From NCBI RefSeq assembly GCF_029784155.1, contig NC_073693.1:283932875-283996874 (forward strand): a DNA stretch of 64,000 nt, given 5' to 3'. The notes under the pieces were generated by a model, which saw nothing but the letters and a program-made list of their open reading frames with translations, was not told the origin of the DNA and searched no databases. This stretch comes from Uranotaenia lowii (Eukaryota; Arthropoda; Insecta; Diptera; Culicidae). Shown here piece by piece: positions 23,522 to 34,966 of the stretch (position 1 is the stretch's first letter; each line of letters opens with the position of its first letter). Position numbers and translations under genes: made by a program.

Positions 23522-24149
23522 GAGGTCTCTTTGATTTTCAAAATGTCACCATTAGCTGAAAGGGCATCAGATGACTTGTCGGTTCTACGACGTTTATCCA
23601 AAAAGAGAATGGGTTCCCGTAAAATCTGGCACAACACATTTCAAAACAGGTGCCAAGGTGTGCCAAGCTATTTGAAATTGATTTTTATATCGAATAAGAT
23701 GAATGTCTAATTTTTGCTAGATGTCCCTAAAATAGTTACCAAAAAAACGATGATCTTTAACCTTAAGCATACCATACTTTCTACGACATGGTTTCCTCAC
23801 GGCCGGATCTGAACGATTTTTCGAAAAACTTGTTAAAAAGGGAAAATCTGAACAGCAACTAGGCATTATTCTCAAACATAGGTACAAGAGGAAAAAGAAA
23901 TAAAATTACATGAAATTTAAAGTTTTCATCGAATCACAACAACAGCCGTGTTTCAATCGAATCTAACAAATGAATTTACTCTTAATAATCGTTTAAAAAA
24001 TTATTTTTTTTTAAAGAGACATTTGAGTTTTTTATTTGATTTAGCAAAAAATCTGAATTAACCCAGGTAAAATCCGGAAAGTTTAAATAATTAAATGGAT
24101 GTCCGGTCAGGTTTAACTTTTCTCTAATTCTTTATTTGGTTTATGGACA
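23522..24149. other. Unassigned interior of the 9.4-kb element
   Basis: AT-rich sequence between two nested insertions. It may be original hAT-like interior, but nothing in it resembles a transposase. Confidence 0.35.
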
Positions 24150-26160
24150 CCCGAGCAGACTTTTATGACAAAATTAAACCTTATTTTGCTATCATGCCTT
24201 GACAGTAAATTGAGGTATCATTCTGCCCGAATAAAGGTGATACAATGCCAAAATTTGGGTCTCACTTTTCATATATGGATACCTCAATCATGTCAAGTGT
24301 AGGTTTCACTGAAACCTCAATGATACCTTATTTAGCCAACGTTTCAACGCGAGTTTTGAGGGCATAATGATACCACTTTTAGGTGTATTTCACAGCCAAA
24401 ATTTGGCATCGTTGTGACATCAAATTCTTTTTTAAAACGCTGCCAAATGAGGCATCATTAAGCGTTCATCAGAAACCAAAATGTGGCATCACTGAGCTAT
24501 CTTTTGATCTAAAACGATACCCAAATTTTGGTAGTGAGTGAGCTATTTTTAATCTAAAACGATACCCAAATTTTAGTACCTTTATTAGAGCAAAATGATA
24601 CCACATATTGCTAACAAGGCATGATAGCATAAATAATTATAATTCAGCCATTTTAATGTTTGCTCCGTTTTTTTTTGTTTTTTGATTTTCGGGGATTTTA
24701 ATAATGTTTGCTCTGGATTGTAGAGAACCTTGTCAGATAAATCGTTAAGAATAAGTGAAATCGTCTGTATTGAGATAAACAATAGGACATACAATAGGAT
24801 GAAAATCGAGGTAAAAAAATCGCTAGTATTCATGCAATTATCCGGCATAACACTATATCAAATGAAATAAATATTCATACCTTACCAAAGTCGCCTTCAG
24901 TTATGCAACGTGTATAACACTTTACGAGAACATACATAGTGTTGGAAATTTAGATCTAATGTATGGTTTTGGTAATACTAAAAATTTTCAAAAATTCACA
25001 AATCTCCTAAGATTTTAGTTTGACGATTTTAAAATATCATAAATTCTAGTATGGAATGTTTTTTTTTTAAACGAAAAATTCTTTACATGTATCTGCGAAG
25101 CTAAACTCCTGAATTTGTATTTAAAAAATGTTATTGTATTGGATACAAAGCAGTTATTTGTTTTCTATGTCCAAATCATTTTTATGAAGGCATTCAAAAT
25201 ATTTAGTTGAACTGATGAACCTGATTGCAGAATAATATTTTAACATTTATTTTAAAGTGTTGTGAAATTAAAATTTAATTATTTCAGAATTGCTAGAATA
25301 TTGGTCCCAGTAGTTGTGATTTGGACTGAAAAGCATTTGCCAACTATTAAACTTAATTGTTTTTCGACAGATTTGAAGATTCCAATAAAATATTAATCTC
25401 AATCAATCGAAAGTAACCCCCCTGAAATTTGAATAATTTTGTTAAATTTGTATAAATCAATTAACACTTATGATAAGTTTGAATTGTAAAAAAAAAAAGA
25501 TTCAAAACTCATAAAGGCTTTTCAATAAAAAAGATTGCTCATCCCTAATTAAAATCGCTAGATATATAATTAACACACAGAAGTCAAATAGCAGATACAT
25601 ACGAAATATCGCGCAACATAAATTTTGTAGCATGTTTCTGCAAGAGCCTGTCAACCTAATGTACATACATAAATTGCAACCTTCGCATGATTTACAGAAG
25701 AATAAAACATTAATATCGGGCTCAAAGACTGTGCACATTAAATATTCTTAAATGTCAGAGCTTTGATGCATTCTACAAATAAAGGCGTTAAACCTGGATA
25801 AAGAAAATGTAAACTAAATGCACCTAAGAAAACTGATTTCCCATTTAGGACATAATCTACTTTACATTCCTCCCTTTTGTTAATAGTTCCGAGTTACAAT
25901 TTAATGTTGCAAGGATTTAAAGCATAAATATGGAACTAAACTAACTAATATTTATATTGGTATGATATTTCACGGTTTTCAAATTCCTTATATTTGTTAA
26001 ATTTATGATTTCTAATTTACAAAACCTACTTACATTAAGTTTACATTAAGTTATTTATCTGACCAGTGACCATATCAAATCGATCCATTAACATGTTTTC
26101 ATGATGTCGCATGTCTTTTTTGAATTGTTAGTGAGTACTCAACACTTTTTATTCAAAATT

Positions 26161-27885
26161 TTATGACTTAGGAAGGTAATCCGTACCCTAGGCTGTAATG
26201 GGTCACGGCGACGGCGTGCATTACTGTGTTTATGGAAGTTGAAGGTTTGGAAACAGACTCTAAACTAACATAAACCTGAGAGGGCGGTTGCACGTAGCCT
26301 TATTCGATATGAGATCATAGAAAATAAATTAAAAGGTGATTCAATATCGTATACTTTTTCTTTGATGATCCATGTTGATAAGGTGAATGGGAGTTGAAAC
26401 ACTTGCCCTCCCTTCCGTTGGACAACAACAGCATTGCGCAGTGGAAATATCACAATTTGTTGTTTAAATGTTGATATTTCCACTTTTCCATCATGCGCAA
26501 GTTAGATTAGAATAGACAGTATTGTAAATGAATGATAACTGCCAAAATTAGATAGGCAATTTAATTGTACAAGAATTAGTTGGATGAGGATGTTAACAAT
26601 TGGCATGGTTAGGTATTCAATGTTCAATGTGCTACTAGGCAAGGTAAAGAAACAGTTTCCTTCTCCCCAATGCTCTAGTAAGTGTGCATTTGCGGTTTAT
26701 GAATTTCGAAGGCTTATTCTTAAATCAAGCATTTTACAAGAACTAGAGGCTTATTGGATTAAGGTGCTGTTTAGATAGTTTTCTGTCAAAAATATTTCCT
26801 TTGCGTTTCAATACTTTTTGATAGAATTGTCTATTTTTTGGTTAGGTGTGAAATTCAAATAATGAAGTAAAGGATAGATGATAGCCCAGCAAAATAATAT
26901 TGGAGATTTATAAATAGGAGTGTAATTTATTGCATCCGAAAAAGATTGAAGAAAGTTGTTCTGTGAAGTTGTAAATGTTCGAGATTTTAGAAGAACAGCA
27001 TAGTTCTTTCTCGTTTTAATACTTTTTTTTATTGTAGTTCGATCTTGTAGCTTGATTAGGTTTGAAATTCAAATAAGGAATTTAGAAGATAGAAGGTATG
27101 ATTCTGATAAACAAGAACCTACTCGTCCAGGAAAATAATATCGGGGTTTTAAAAATTGACATTCATTTTAACCAAACCAAAGATTGAGGAAAGTTGTTTG
27201 AGAAGTTGTTCAAAATTAGCAATGAGGTTTTAGAAGAACAGCATCGCCATTTGCATTATGGTTTAAATCCTGTTATTTTGATAAGTCAATGATAGTACAA
27301 AAGATATTGAACATGCAATTCATAATTGTATCTCTACATTATTTTTTTAATTTCCAAAACATTTGGTACAATTATTATTTGTGTTTAGCGAAATTCTATT
27401 AATTGCTGCATTGAGAGATAGCTTCTTATCTAGATGTTTTGTTCTGAATTCGAAAAATATGTTTTTTTAGTCAATCTAAAACGATAATAAATTCAAAGTT
27501 ATTGCATCGAGTAAGGTTAGGTGGCAGGTAGGGATAACTCAACTACGGTAAGATAGTGAATCCTTCTGACAATGATATCGAGACGAAAGCATATGATAAC
27601 TTTTGCTACCATACTGTTACTGCTCGGTTGAATTGGAGGTTGGGTTAACTCGAAGCTCATGTAGGGCCCAATTGTCCCAGTCCGTCGAGCACTATCTTAA
27701 CGCTTCCCTAAACTGGTGCTTCAGAACCCTCGGGCTCTGTTGCCGCTATCCTACTCTAAGCTATTCTACTCTCATGTAAATTTTCCTCTTCTGTCCCCCG
27801 ATCTGTTTTTCCTTTCCGGGTCAGCCAGGTAGCTCATAAACCCATACAAAAAAAAAAAAAAAAATTATGACTTAGGAAGGTAATC
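26161..27885 (+). mobile_element. Poly(A) non-LTR retroposon, about 1.68 kb, with 21-bp target duplication
   Basis: The 21 bases starting TTATGACTTAGGAAGG occur at 26161-26181 and again, unchanged, at 27865-27885. The insert between ends with a 17-base A run (27848-27864). Its last ~300 bp (27540-27847) are C/T-richer, resembling a LINE 3' UTR (ACCCTCGGGCTCTGTTGCCG). No RT or other domain is recognisable; frames at 26265-26483 and 26584-26778 are unknown. It could be a 5'-truncated LINE consisting of 3' UTR or a retrocopied non-coding transcript mobilised by LINE enzymes. The identical duplication argues for a fairly recent insertion. Confidence 0.85.
26795..27250 (+). repeat. Internal tandem duplication in the retroposon
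   Basis: Two diverged units of about 220 bp share TTAGGTGTGAAATTCAAATA against TTAGGTTTGAAATTCAAATA, AAAATAATATTGG against AAAATAATATCGG, AAAGATTGAAGAAAGTTGTT against AAAGATTGAGGAAAGTTGTT, and TTTTAGAAGAACAGCAT in both. Duplication within the transcribed body would be inherited from the source element. Confidence 0.65.
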
Positions 27886-29889
27886 GATTATTGCCTTTAA
27901 CTTAACCATTTATTGTTTGACAATATTTCAGAAAATCATATGACCTTCTATGAAGTTATATTTAACTAATCGGTTCAAAGCTCTTTAAAAAATTAATTTT
28001 AACGACGTTTTTGAAGCATGTATCCTGAAGTTTATAAACTTAATGTAAGTAGGTTTTGTAAATTAGGATCCATAAATTTAACAAATCTAAGGTTTTCGAA
28101 AGCCGTGAAATATCATACCAATATAAATATTAGTTTGGTAAAAAGTCAATATCCAGGTCGAACTTACCTGGTATTTAGACAACCGCCCTGTAGCTTTTAT
28201 TTGTTGTGGCCATTCTTTCGTCCGTCTTCCTCACTCTCCAGTCATCATTGGACCACAGGTATTAAGAACCAATTGGATTCGGTATTTATGATTGAGTCGC
28301 TCAAAGATACTTCCGTCAAACCGGGTGTGAAAATGGAATCACGGTAAGATAAAGTTTCGGAGCTAATTCGCTTTCGCCGGAACATCCATTAAGGAATTTT
28401 TTCAAACGTTGAAAAACTAAAATATAGATCTACGGTTATTAATAATTTAACTCTTATCTTATCTAACTTACCTTTAGACAACGTATGATAAATATATTTC
28501 GCATCTGATGATGCGAAAACTGTTGGATTTTGGAAGAACTCAGGTCTAATTCGTTGCAAATTTTTGCACTGTTTATTTTTTTTGTTTTGTTTCCCTTCCT
28601 AGATTGGATCAGTGACATCAACAATATGTCTAGTAGTTCTTTTGTGTTATTTGAATAAAAAATCGATTGAAGTTTTCGAGATGAGAAGCATTACTAAAAT
28701 TTTCTATTACGTTTATAACGCTACGTACGTTCGAAAACGAAAAATAAAAAATTTAAGAAACAACCATGAAAACAAGGTGGTTTTACATGTGATAAGTTTT
28801 GCATATTTGGAAAGTTGTAGAAATCTGAACAGGTATATGGTTTTTAATTATGTGAGAATCTTTTGCCATTAGAATTGGTTTCCAAATTTAGTTTAATATA
28901 TTTGGATTATTGTTGTTAGTTTAAAATATAATTGTATTATAAAAGCCATTCTCCAATCAATCGATCCTACACGCACACGACTTTACACGATTTTTGGACA
29001 AACACAATTCCTTTGATTCAAATGCGATTTCATTTGTTTCGAAGAAATGTTTGCAAACCAGTTCAATCAAAAATTTTCTTAAATGCTTAAAAAAAAGTTT
29101 TTATAATGGTTATTTTCTATAAACAAAATTTTTTTAACCTACTCACTGATCGATGATTTAATCCGACCAATTTGACATTTGAGCGATTTTTATTTATTTT
29201 TTTTTTCTATTTTTCAGCTCTCGCTTCCTTGCTTTCGCTTATTTTTGCCTGCCTTTCCCTGGAGGCTGACCGGTCGCGTAGGCTGTCTCGAATTCTAACA
29301 GTTTCCAGAAGAAGGAGAAATTCTTGGCCTTCATTTCAAAAGAAAATGTAATCAAAATCAAACAATTTTTTCATTGATTCATGGCACGAATAATTTTCTT
29401 TTGATTTTAAGTACAGTACATTAGTTCACAATTTCTTGACATTGAATTCAAATAATTTTTTTTTTCGATGAAAAAAGTTTTTAAATCTAAGTTATAAAAT
29501 TTAAATTCAAAGATGGAAAATTGATTAAAATGTGTAGTTTTTTTTTCGATGGTACAAGTTTTCTCTGCGTGTACAATCTTCAAATTTTACAATAATTTTA
29601 AGTTTCACAACTTTTATATAAAATATTTTAAGGTTTTATGGATACATTAAAGTAAATGATCCTTTTTCATATCACCGAAAAACACTTATAACGTGTAATA
29701 ATAATGTTTTTTTAATCGCAACATATTTTTCGAACAGAATTAATTCAAAAAACGGTTATCGCGTAATAAAAAGATTTAGGCAAGATTTGACAAACCGCTC
29801 AAAAGTCGCACTGTAGAATTATGAAATGCCCAGTCCGATTTAGTGTGCTGCGATTATATTATTTGAACATTATTTATAATTTTAAAAAA
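27886..29889. other. Unassigned interior of the 6-kb element
   Basis: AT-rich. A 109-codon frame (28018-28347) ends beside GGTAAGATAA, a donor-like site, but has no recognisable domain. An 86-codon frame (28612-28872) is likewise unknown. A decayed transposase beyond recognition is possible. Confidence 0.35.
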
Positions 29890-30241
29890 AAGTGCTGCTG
29901 GTATCATCACAGAAAATCGAATACCAAATCATGCTGTCATTTTGCTCTCACTTTTCTGCTCTGTCATAATAAACGAAACCTTAATGATGCCTCATTTTGC
30001 TATCTTCGAAGATACCAAACCAAAAAGTGCTTTCATTTTGGACTCAATGCCTCATTCAGGTATTGGTTGGGCATCATCTTTCAAAATTTTGATGGTTTAA
30101 TGAAACCTAATTTTGCCATCGGGAAATATTTGATACTGATTTATGCTATCATTTTGGCATTCATAGCTCATTTTGGTTACTGTTTGCTATCGATTTGGGC
30201 ATCAAAGTCTGCTCGGGCAAGCCTGGATATATCAAGATGTA

Positions 30242-31545
30242 TCTATATATATAAAAAGTAATTTCTGTATGTTTGTTTGTTTGTTTGTTTGTTTGTTTGT
30301 TTGTTTGTTTGTTTGTCCTCTTTAGACTCAGCCGTTTTAAGAGCTAGAGAGCTGAAATTTGGCATGGATGCTCATTAGGACCAGGAATGATGAAAAATGT
30401 TTTCAGATTTTTGATGACCCCTTCTTAAGGGGGTCGTTCATAGAAGACACATATTGTTTTCGCGATATTTACGTTATTTTTCGTCCGATTGTGTTGAAAA
30501 TTTGCACATGAATGTTTTGAAAGACGAGCAATTGATTTCAGGTGTCAAATTTTGTGTAAGGGGTCAGCCAAAGGGGTCGTCTATACATATTAACTGTTCG
30601 CTGTTTTTGCGATATTGACGTTATTATACATCGTATTCAAATGAAAGTTGATTCATAATAGTTTTGAGTGACGGGCAATCGATATATGGTATCAAACTCA
30701 GTGTAAGGGGCCGGCAAAAGGCCATATATGCTTTTCAATATCTTAGTGATATTGACGTTTTTATACATCAAATTGGATGAAAATTTGCACATAGGAGTTA
30801 TTATGGACAAACAATCGATTTCACTTATCCAAATTACAAACAGGGGTTGGCCAAAGGGGTCGTCTATATTAACTATTCACTGTTAATGCGATATTGTCGT
30901 TATTATACATCGGATTCAGATGAAAATTGGTACACGATAGTTTTGAGGGATGGGCAATCGATTTCATTTATTTAATTTAGTGTAAAGAGGCGGCAAAGGG
31001 GGTCGTCCATATTAACTTCTTAATATATTTGCGATTTTGTCGATACTATAAATCGGCTTGGGATGAACATTTTTCACACGGTAGTTTTCAGGGACGGCAA
31101 TTGATTTCAGATGTCAAAAGTTTTGCCAGGGGTCGACGAAAGGGGTCGTCCATTTTTTTATTTTACTGTTTGTAACAATATTGACGTTATTATGCGATAT
31201 TGCTTTGAAAATTTGCACGCGGGAGTTTTGAGAGATTGATTTCAGATATCAAAGATAGCATAAGAGGCCACCGAAAGGGGTTCAACTTTTCTGCAATAAT
31301 TGCGTTGTTATGCAACTGTCGAGTTGAAATTTATACACGGGGGTTTATTGGACGGTCAATTGATTCATGATTTAAAATTTAGCAGCAGACGACAGATTAA
31401 TTGATCGTCCAATGTTTTTGCATTTATTACTTAAAAATGAATTCGGAAGTACATCTGAAAAAGGTTTTTCATTTGAGTTTTATACAAACTGTTCATGGCA
31501 TATTCCAATTTGAAAGCGAAACGGAGTTCGTATGGGATCAGCTAG
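30242..31545 (+). mobile_element. Non-autonomous Helitron
   Basis: It begins TCTATATATATAAAAAG after an A at 30241 and ends GATCAGCTAG before a T at 31546. These are the 5' TC, 3' CTAG and A/T insertion site expected of Helitrons. A small hairpin (CGAA...TTCG, about 31518-31530) sits 11 bases before CTAG, the usual position. The 1.3-kb body has a (TTTG)n tract (30266-30316), the phrase GAGCTGAAATTTGGCATGGA and internal tandem repeats. No Rep/helicase gene is present. Confidence 0.75.
30425..31330 (+). repeat. Internal tandem repeat of the Helitron, about 140-bp period
   Basis: The phrase AAAGGGGTCGTC, with variants, recurs near 30426, 30568, 30713, 30850, 30990, 31137 and 31273. Each is followed by a conserved GCGATATTGACGTTATTATACATC-like block (written here in part) and GAAAATTTGCACA. 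Seven units with divergence rising toward the 3' end. Confidence 0.75.
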
Positions 31546-31862
31546 TATTCTATATACAAAGCTATCTACAGTGAAAAATACACAGACACACCTAAAATGT
31601 TTTACTGAAACAAAAAGTTTTTGATGGTTTTAAAGCTTTTTCAACATTAGTTTTGGATATTTTATAAATTATCCAACATCAGTTGAAAAATTTAACAAGT
31701 CTGTTTTTGTTTAAATTTAAAAAAAAATTAATATTCGGCCTATTCGGCCGATTACCTAGCTCAACTATTCGGTAAGCCGAATGTTCGGCTTAACGATTTT
31801 TTGGCAGTATTCGGCGCCGAATATTCGGCCGACCGAATATTCGGTACATCTCTAATTCGCAT

Positions 31863-33059
31863 CCTACAATCTACAGAAAAACTGGTAGAACATATCTGCT
31901 TAATATTGAAACATTACGAAATAACAATAAATTACCTACACAATGAATCTTAAATCATCACAAAAGGTTAACATTTGCGGCCAAAGCAACGCTAACAAAC
32001 TACAGTTGAAATTATCCCGAAACGAAAATTCTGCGAACAGCTTTGTAGGGTGAAATAAGATTGGTTTTTCTCAATCCATGAACCACCCTAGAGGAAAATT
32101 AATGCTACAACCTATTGCAAATTCTAAAACAAAAGTGTTAAGCTAAAACATTAACTGTAAAAAAAAAACGAGTTTGGCTATTAAAACCTTAAGGTATGAG
32201 CCGTTTCAAATAAAGGATTTACAAAAAAAAGCCTAATGCAAACATTTCAGATACTTGCGTGTGTTGATGACCTGGATGCATTTTAAGGATACACTGCTCT
32301 TCTCAGGCATATTCCATGTTCATTTTTCGCAGATAGAACAGTGTTTATTAGAGTGCCTCAAATAACCCGACTTTTGAAAAAGTTATGCGCTACAAGCTTA
32401 AGTTGATTCTAGACCAAGTACAAGATCCCACACCAAATTTGGGCCAGATTAGACCACGGGAAGGGGTCGCTCAACAAACCTGAAGTTTGTATGGGACTTT
32501 GAGACATTCCCAAGCAACCAAAAGTCTCGTTGAAAAGGTCAAATACAGCTTAATCAGCATAATCAATGTGCTGAAGTTCGTTTTATTTAGCCCAAAATTT
32601 AAGTTCTTATTGAAACTTTGAAGTTCCATTACAGATTTGAACGGCCTTCTGTTCAGCTGACAAGTAATGGTTTAATCAGCAAAAAATATCCTCTCCTCTC
32701 TTATTTTGGTCACTACTAGCCTATGTGGTGCTGCCGGTTCCTCGGCATCCATCTTTATGTATGTATGTTCAATACATGCACCGGCACGCACGCCAGTTCT
32801 GCTACACATTTGTTTGATTCGCTTACTAATGAAATCATACAACCTTAAGAAAAAAATTAGTACTGGTATCAGATTTAAAAAAAATGGAATTCAAATGGAG
32901 TCAAAAAAATTACTCTTTTCAAAAGCAATCCTTTGCGAGTTAGCTTCAAGTTGTTCTGGGTTGAAATTTCAATATAAATTATACATTTTAACAAAGTTCA
33001 AGTTACAAAAATGATTTATTGATTATATGCCCTTTTGTAATGATCGTTCACATTTCATA
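31863..33059. other. Unassigned stretch
   Basis: No gene. A block near 31930-31995 (TTAACATTTGCGGCCAAAG, AACAAACTA) resembles 36430-36490 in the nested hAT-like element. An A-tailed motif at about 32175-32233 (GAGCCGTTTCAAATAAAGG) looks like a LINE tail, but no flanking duplication was found. A 102-codon frame at 32706-33014 is unknown. Confidence 0.35.
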
Positions 33060-33365
33060 TTCATGAAATGGGGGACATGTCTCAAGAAACTTTTTGGACT
33101 TTTATACTGAACGGATGCGATTGTCATGTCACAAAAAGGCTATTTAAGGAACTTTTTGGAACTTCAAGTTCATAGAAGGCTATTTGAGACCCAATTTGTA
33201 ACTTGTATAATGAATGGATGCGATTAACATGTCACAAAAAGGCTATTTAAGGAACTTTTTGGAACTTAAAGTCCATAAAAGGCTATTTGAGGCCCTATTT
33301 GTAACTTTAATAATGAGTGATGCGATTGCCGTGTCACAAAGAGGGTATTCGAGGAATCTTGTGTA
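33060..33365 (+). repeat. Tandem repeat, about 102-bp period, three units
   Basis: GATGCGATT recurs at 33114, 33217 and 33319. Each is followed by ATGTCACAAAAAGGCTATTT (variants) and GGAACTTTTTGGAAC or its decayed form. Non-coding. Confidence 0.75.
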
Positions 33366-33769
33366 ACTTACATGCTCACATTCGAGGGAATTCGGTGCCA
33401 ATTCCCTTTGGAACCTTTGTTCAACGAAATTCGAACTTTGGAAGCACAAGTTTAATTAGATATGGGGTTTTGGTTGCTTGGGTTTTGATCGGAGGAACAT
33501 GAAAACTAAATTTTTCATCAATAACTTTGGTCCCGTCCGGCCAATTTCTTACGAATACAGGTTTTCTTAGAGGGTAAACTATGACAAATATTTCATCTTC
33601 AAACCGCATTTCGATTTGAGTTAAGCCTTCTGTAGCCTTCTCAGTTTGTTATCATCGCATTCGTTACAACCGGGGTTTGGTTGCGGAACGGTACGGTCGA
33701 TAGTACGATAGTGAACTACCAGCGATTCTATGATGTGTTTTTTAGCCAAAGTTTTTTTTTTTTAATTTT
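33366..33769. other. Unassigned stretch
   Basis: Short overlapping frames on both strands and no known similarity. Confidence 0.35.
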
Positions 33770-34415
33770 ATGAAGGATTAATCACCGTAATTTGTATTTG
33801 TAGATTTAATTTATCGGCCTAGTGGTGAGGAGCAAAAATTTGATGTGTGATGATATGCTTCTAAATAAATTCCACCCGCTCATTTTCAACGCCTTTCATT
33901 TTCATATAACCTTCTATCCATCGATATAAAAAAATTCATATTCTTTAGATGTCCCTACTAAAAAGGACATCACTTTTACCGCTAGGCCGCTAAATTAAGT
34001 TTTTTTTTAATTTTATGAAGAGATTGATCACCGTAATGTATGTTTGTTACTTAATTTATCGACCTTATCGGTGAAAAGTGATGTCCTGTAGAAACATCTT
34101 CAGATTAGGAAATTAGATTATGATAACAAACTGAGAAGGCTACACATCGATAGATGCGTTTCTGTGTTAAAGGGAGCTTATCTGAGCGATCACATATCAT
34201 CTTTTTGTTCGTTCGCACTACAAGTTTTCCGCTTGTGGGGCGAACCACGCTTGGCCTACTAATGTGTGGTGGTAGATGCAACTCTATCTGTATCTACCAC
34301 TTCATAGTAGTTGGCCCGTGCTGAACAAAAATTTGATATGTGATGATAATGCTTCTAAATAAATTCTACCAGCACATTTTCACCATCTTTCGTTTCTTCT
34401 AACATTCTATCCGTC
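33770..34415. repeat. Palindromic dispersed repeat, copy B (rearranged)
   Basis: It shares with copy A at 5.3 kb the modules GATGATATGCTTCTAAATAA, CCGCTCATTTTCAAC, TTTAGATGTCCCTACTAAAA, GACATCACTTTT and the core CACGCTTGGCCTACTAATG (about 34248). Here the modules are duplicated and re-ordered (33770-34095 and 34190-34415). Its right end is cut at TA 34416 by the following mariner, which is therefore younger. Confidence 0.7.
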
Positions 34416-34966
34416 TAAAGGGTGTGTAATTGCCACACTATGGAATTTCTCTAATTTTTCAATCGTTGGGTAGAATTTAATGAACATTTTGTTGGATTTA
34501 GTTCATAGTGCATTGTTTACATCCTGCAAGTTTTAGAGTAGGTACTGCGGAAATGGAGTCGAAAGAACATCTCGTGCGTGATAAAATGTTGCGCACTCAT
34601 CACGAGAGCAAAGATTTCTCGCATCGTTCCATCGCTAAAACGTTGGGAATCGCGAATTCCACGGTGTCGTGAGTGATTAAACGGTTCGAGGAACGATTGA
34701 CCACCGAACCGATCGGAAGCCCAGAAGTGAAGGAAAAAGTATTCCGTACAACACCAGAAATCACAACCGCGTAGTTGAGGCCTTCAACCGAAACTCGAAC
34801 GCCTCCGTTCGGGATGTGGCTAAGAAGCTGCACCTAAGCCGAAGTTTTGTTCAGAAGGCCAAAACTAAGGCTGGGCTTCGATCGTTCAAGGTACAAAATG
34901 ACCCCTAATCGCGACGAGAAGCAGAACAAGTCCGCCAAAATCCGTGCCAGGAAGTTGTACCTCAAC

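Larger units (their letters stand above)
24150..30217. mobile_element. 6-kb inverted-repeat element with TIR CCCGAGCAGACTTT
   Basis: CCCGAGCAGACTTTTATG at 24150 is inverted at 30217 (CCCGAGCAGACTTTGATG). Behind each end lies a 300-500 bp arm of degenerate GATACCAAAATTTGG or TGGCATCATTTTG motifs (24150-24625 and about 29890-30217). The arms are AT-rich and internally repetitive, so reading frames there (such as 29821-30261) are products of the repeat. The middle contains the poly(A) retroposon and unassigned sequence. No transposase or clear target duplication was found. Class unknown. Confidence 0.6.
22410..31862. mobile_element. 9.4-kb hAT-like composite element with 8-bp duplication
   Basis: TAGAGATGTACCGA at 22418 is exactly inverted at its right end (TCGGTACATCTCTA, ending 31854). 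It is flanked by a perfect 8-bp duplication ATTCGCAT (22410-22417 and 31855-31862). The subterminal zones are packed with TATTCGGCCGAATA-type motifs, a known habit of hAT elements. At 9,437 bp it is very long because it holds later insertions: the exon-bearing element (22655-23519), the inverted-repeat element (24150-30217), a poly(A) retroposon (26182-27864) and a Helitron (30242-31545). No hAT transposase (hAT dimerisation or zinc-finger BED segment) was seen, so it is presumably non-autonomous. Confidence 0.8.

Noticed and set aside
28018..28347. Possible host exon with a GGTAAG donor
   Set aside because: No acceptor, homology or second exon could be seen; one donor-like hexamer is not enough.
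29821..30261. 146-codon reading frame
   Set aside because: It overlaps the degenerate GATACCAAAATTTGG arm of the 6-kb element; the frame follows from the repeat and has no domain.
32175..32233. LINE tail with A run
   Set aside because: Resembles a LINE 3' end, but no target duplication was found on either side.
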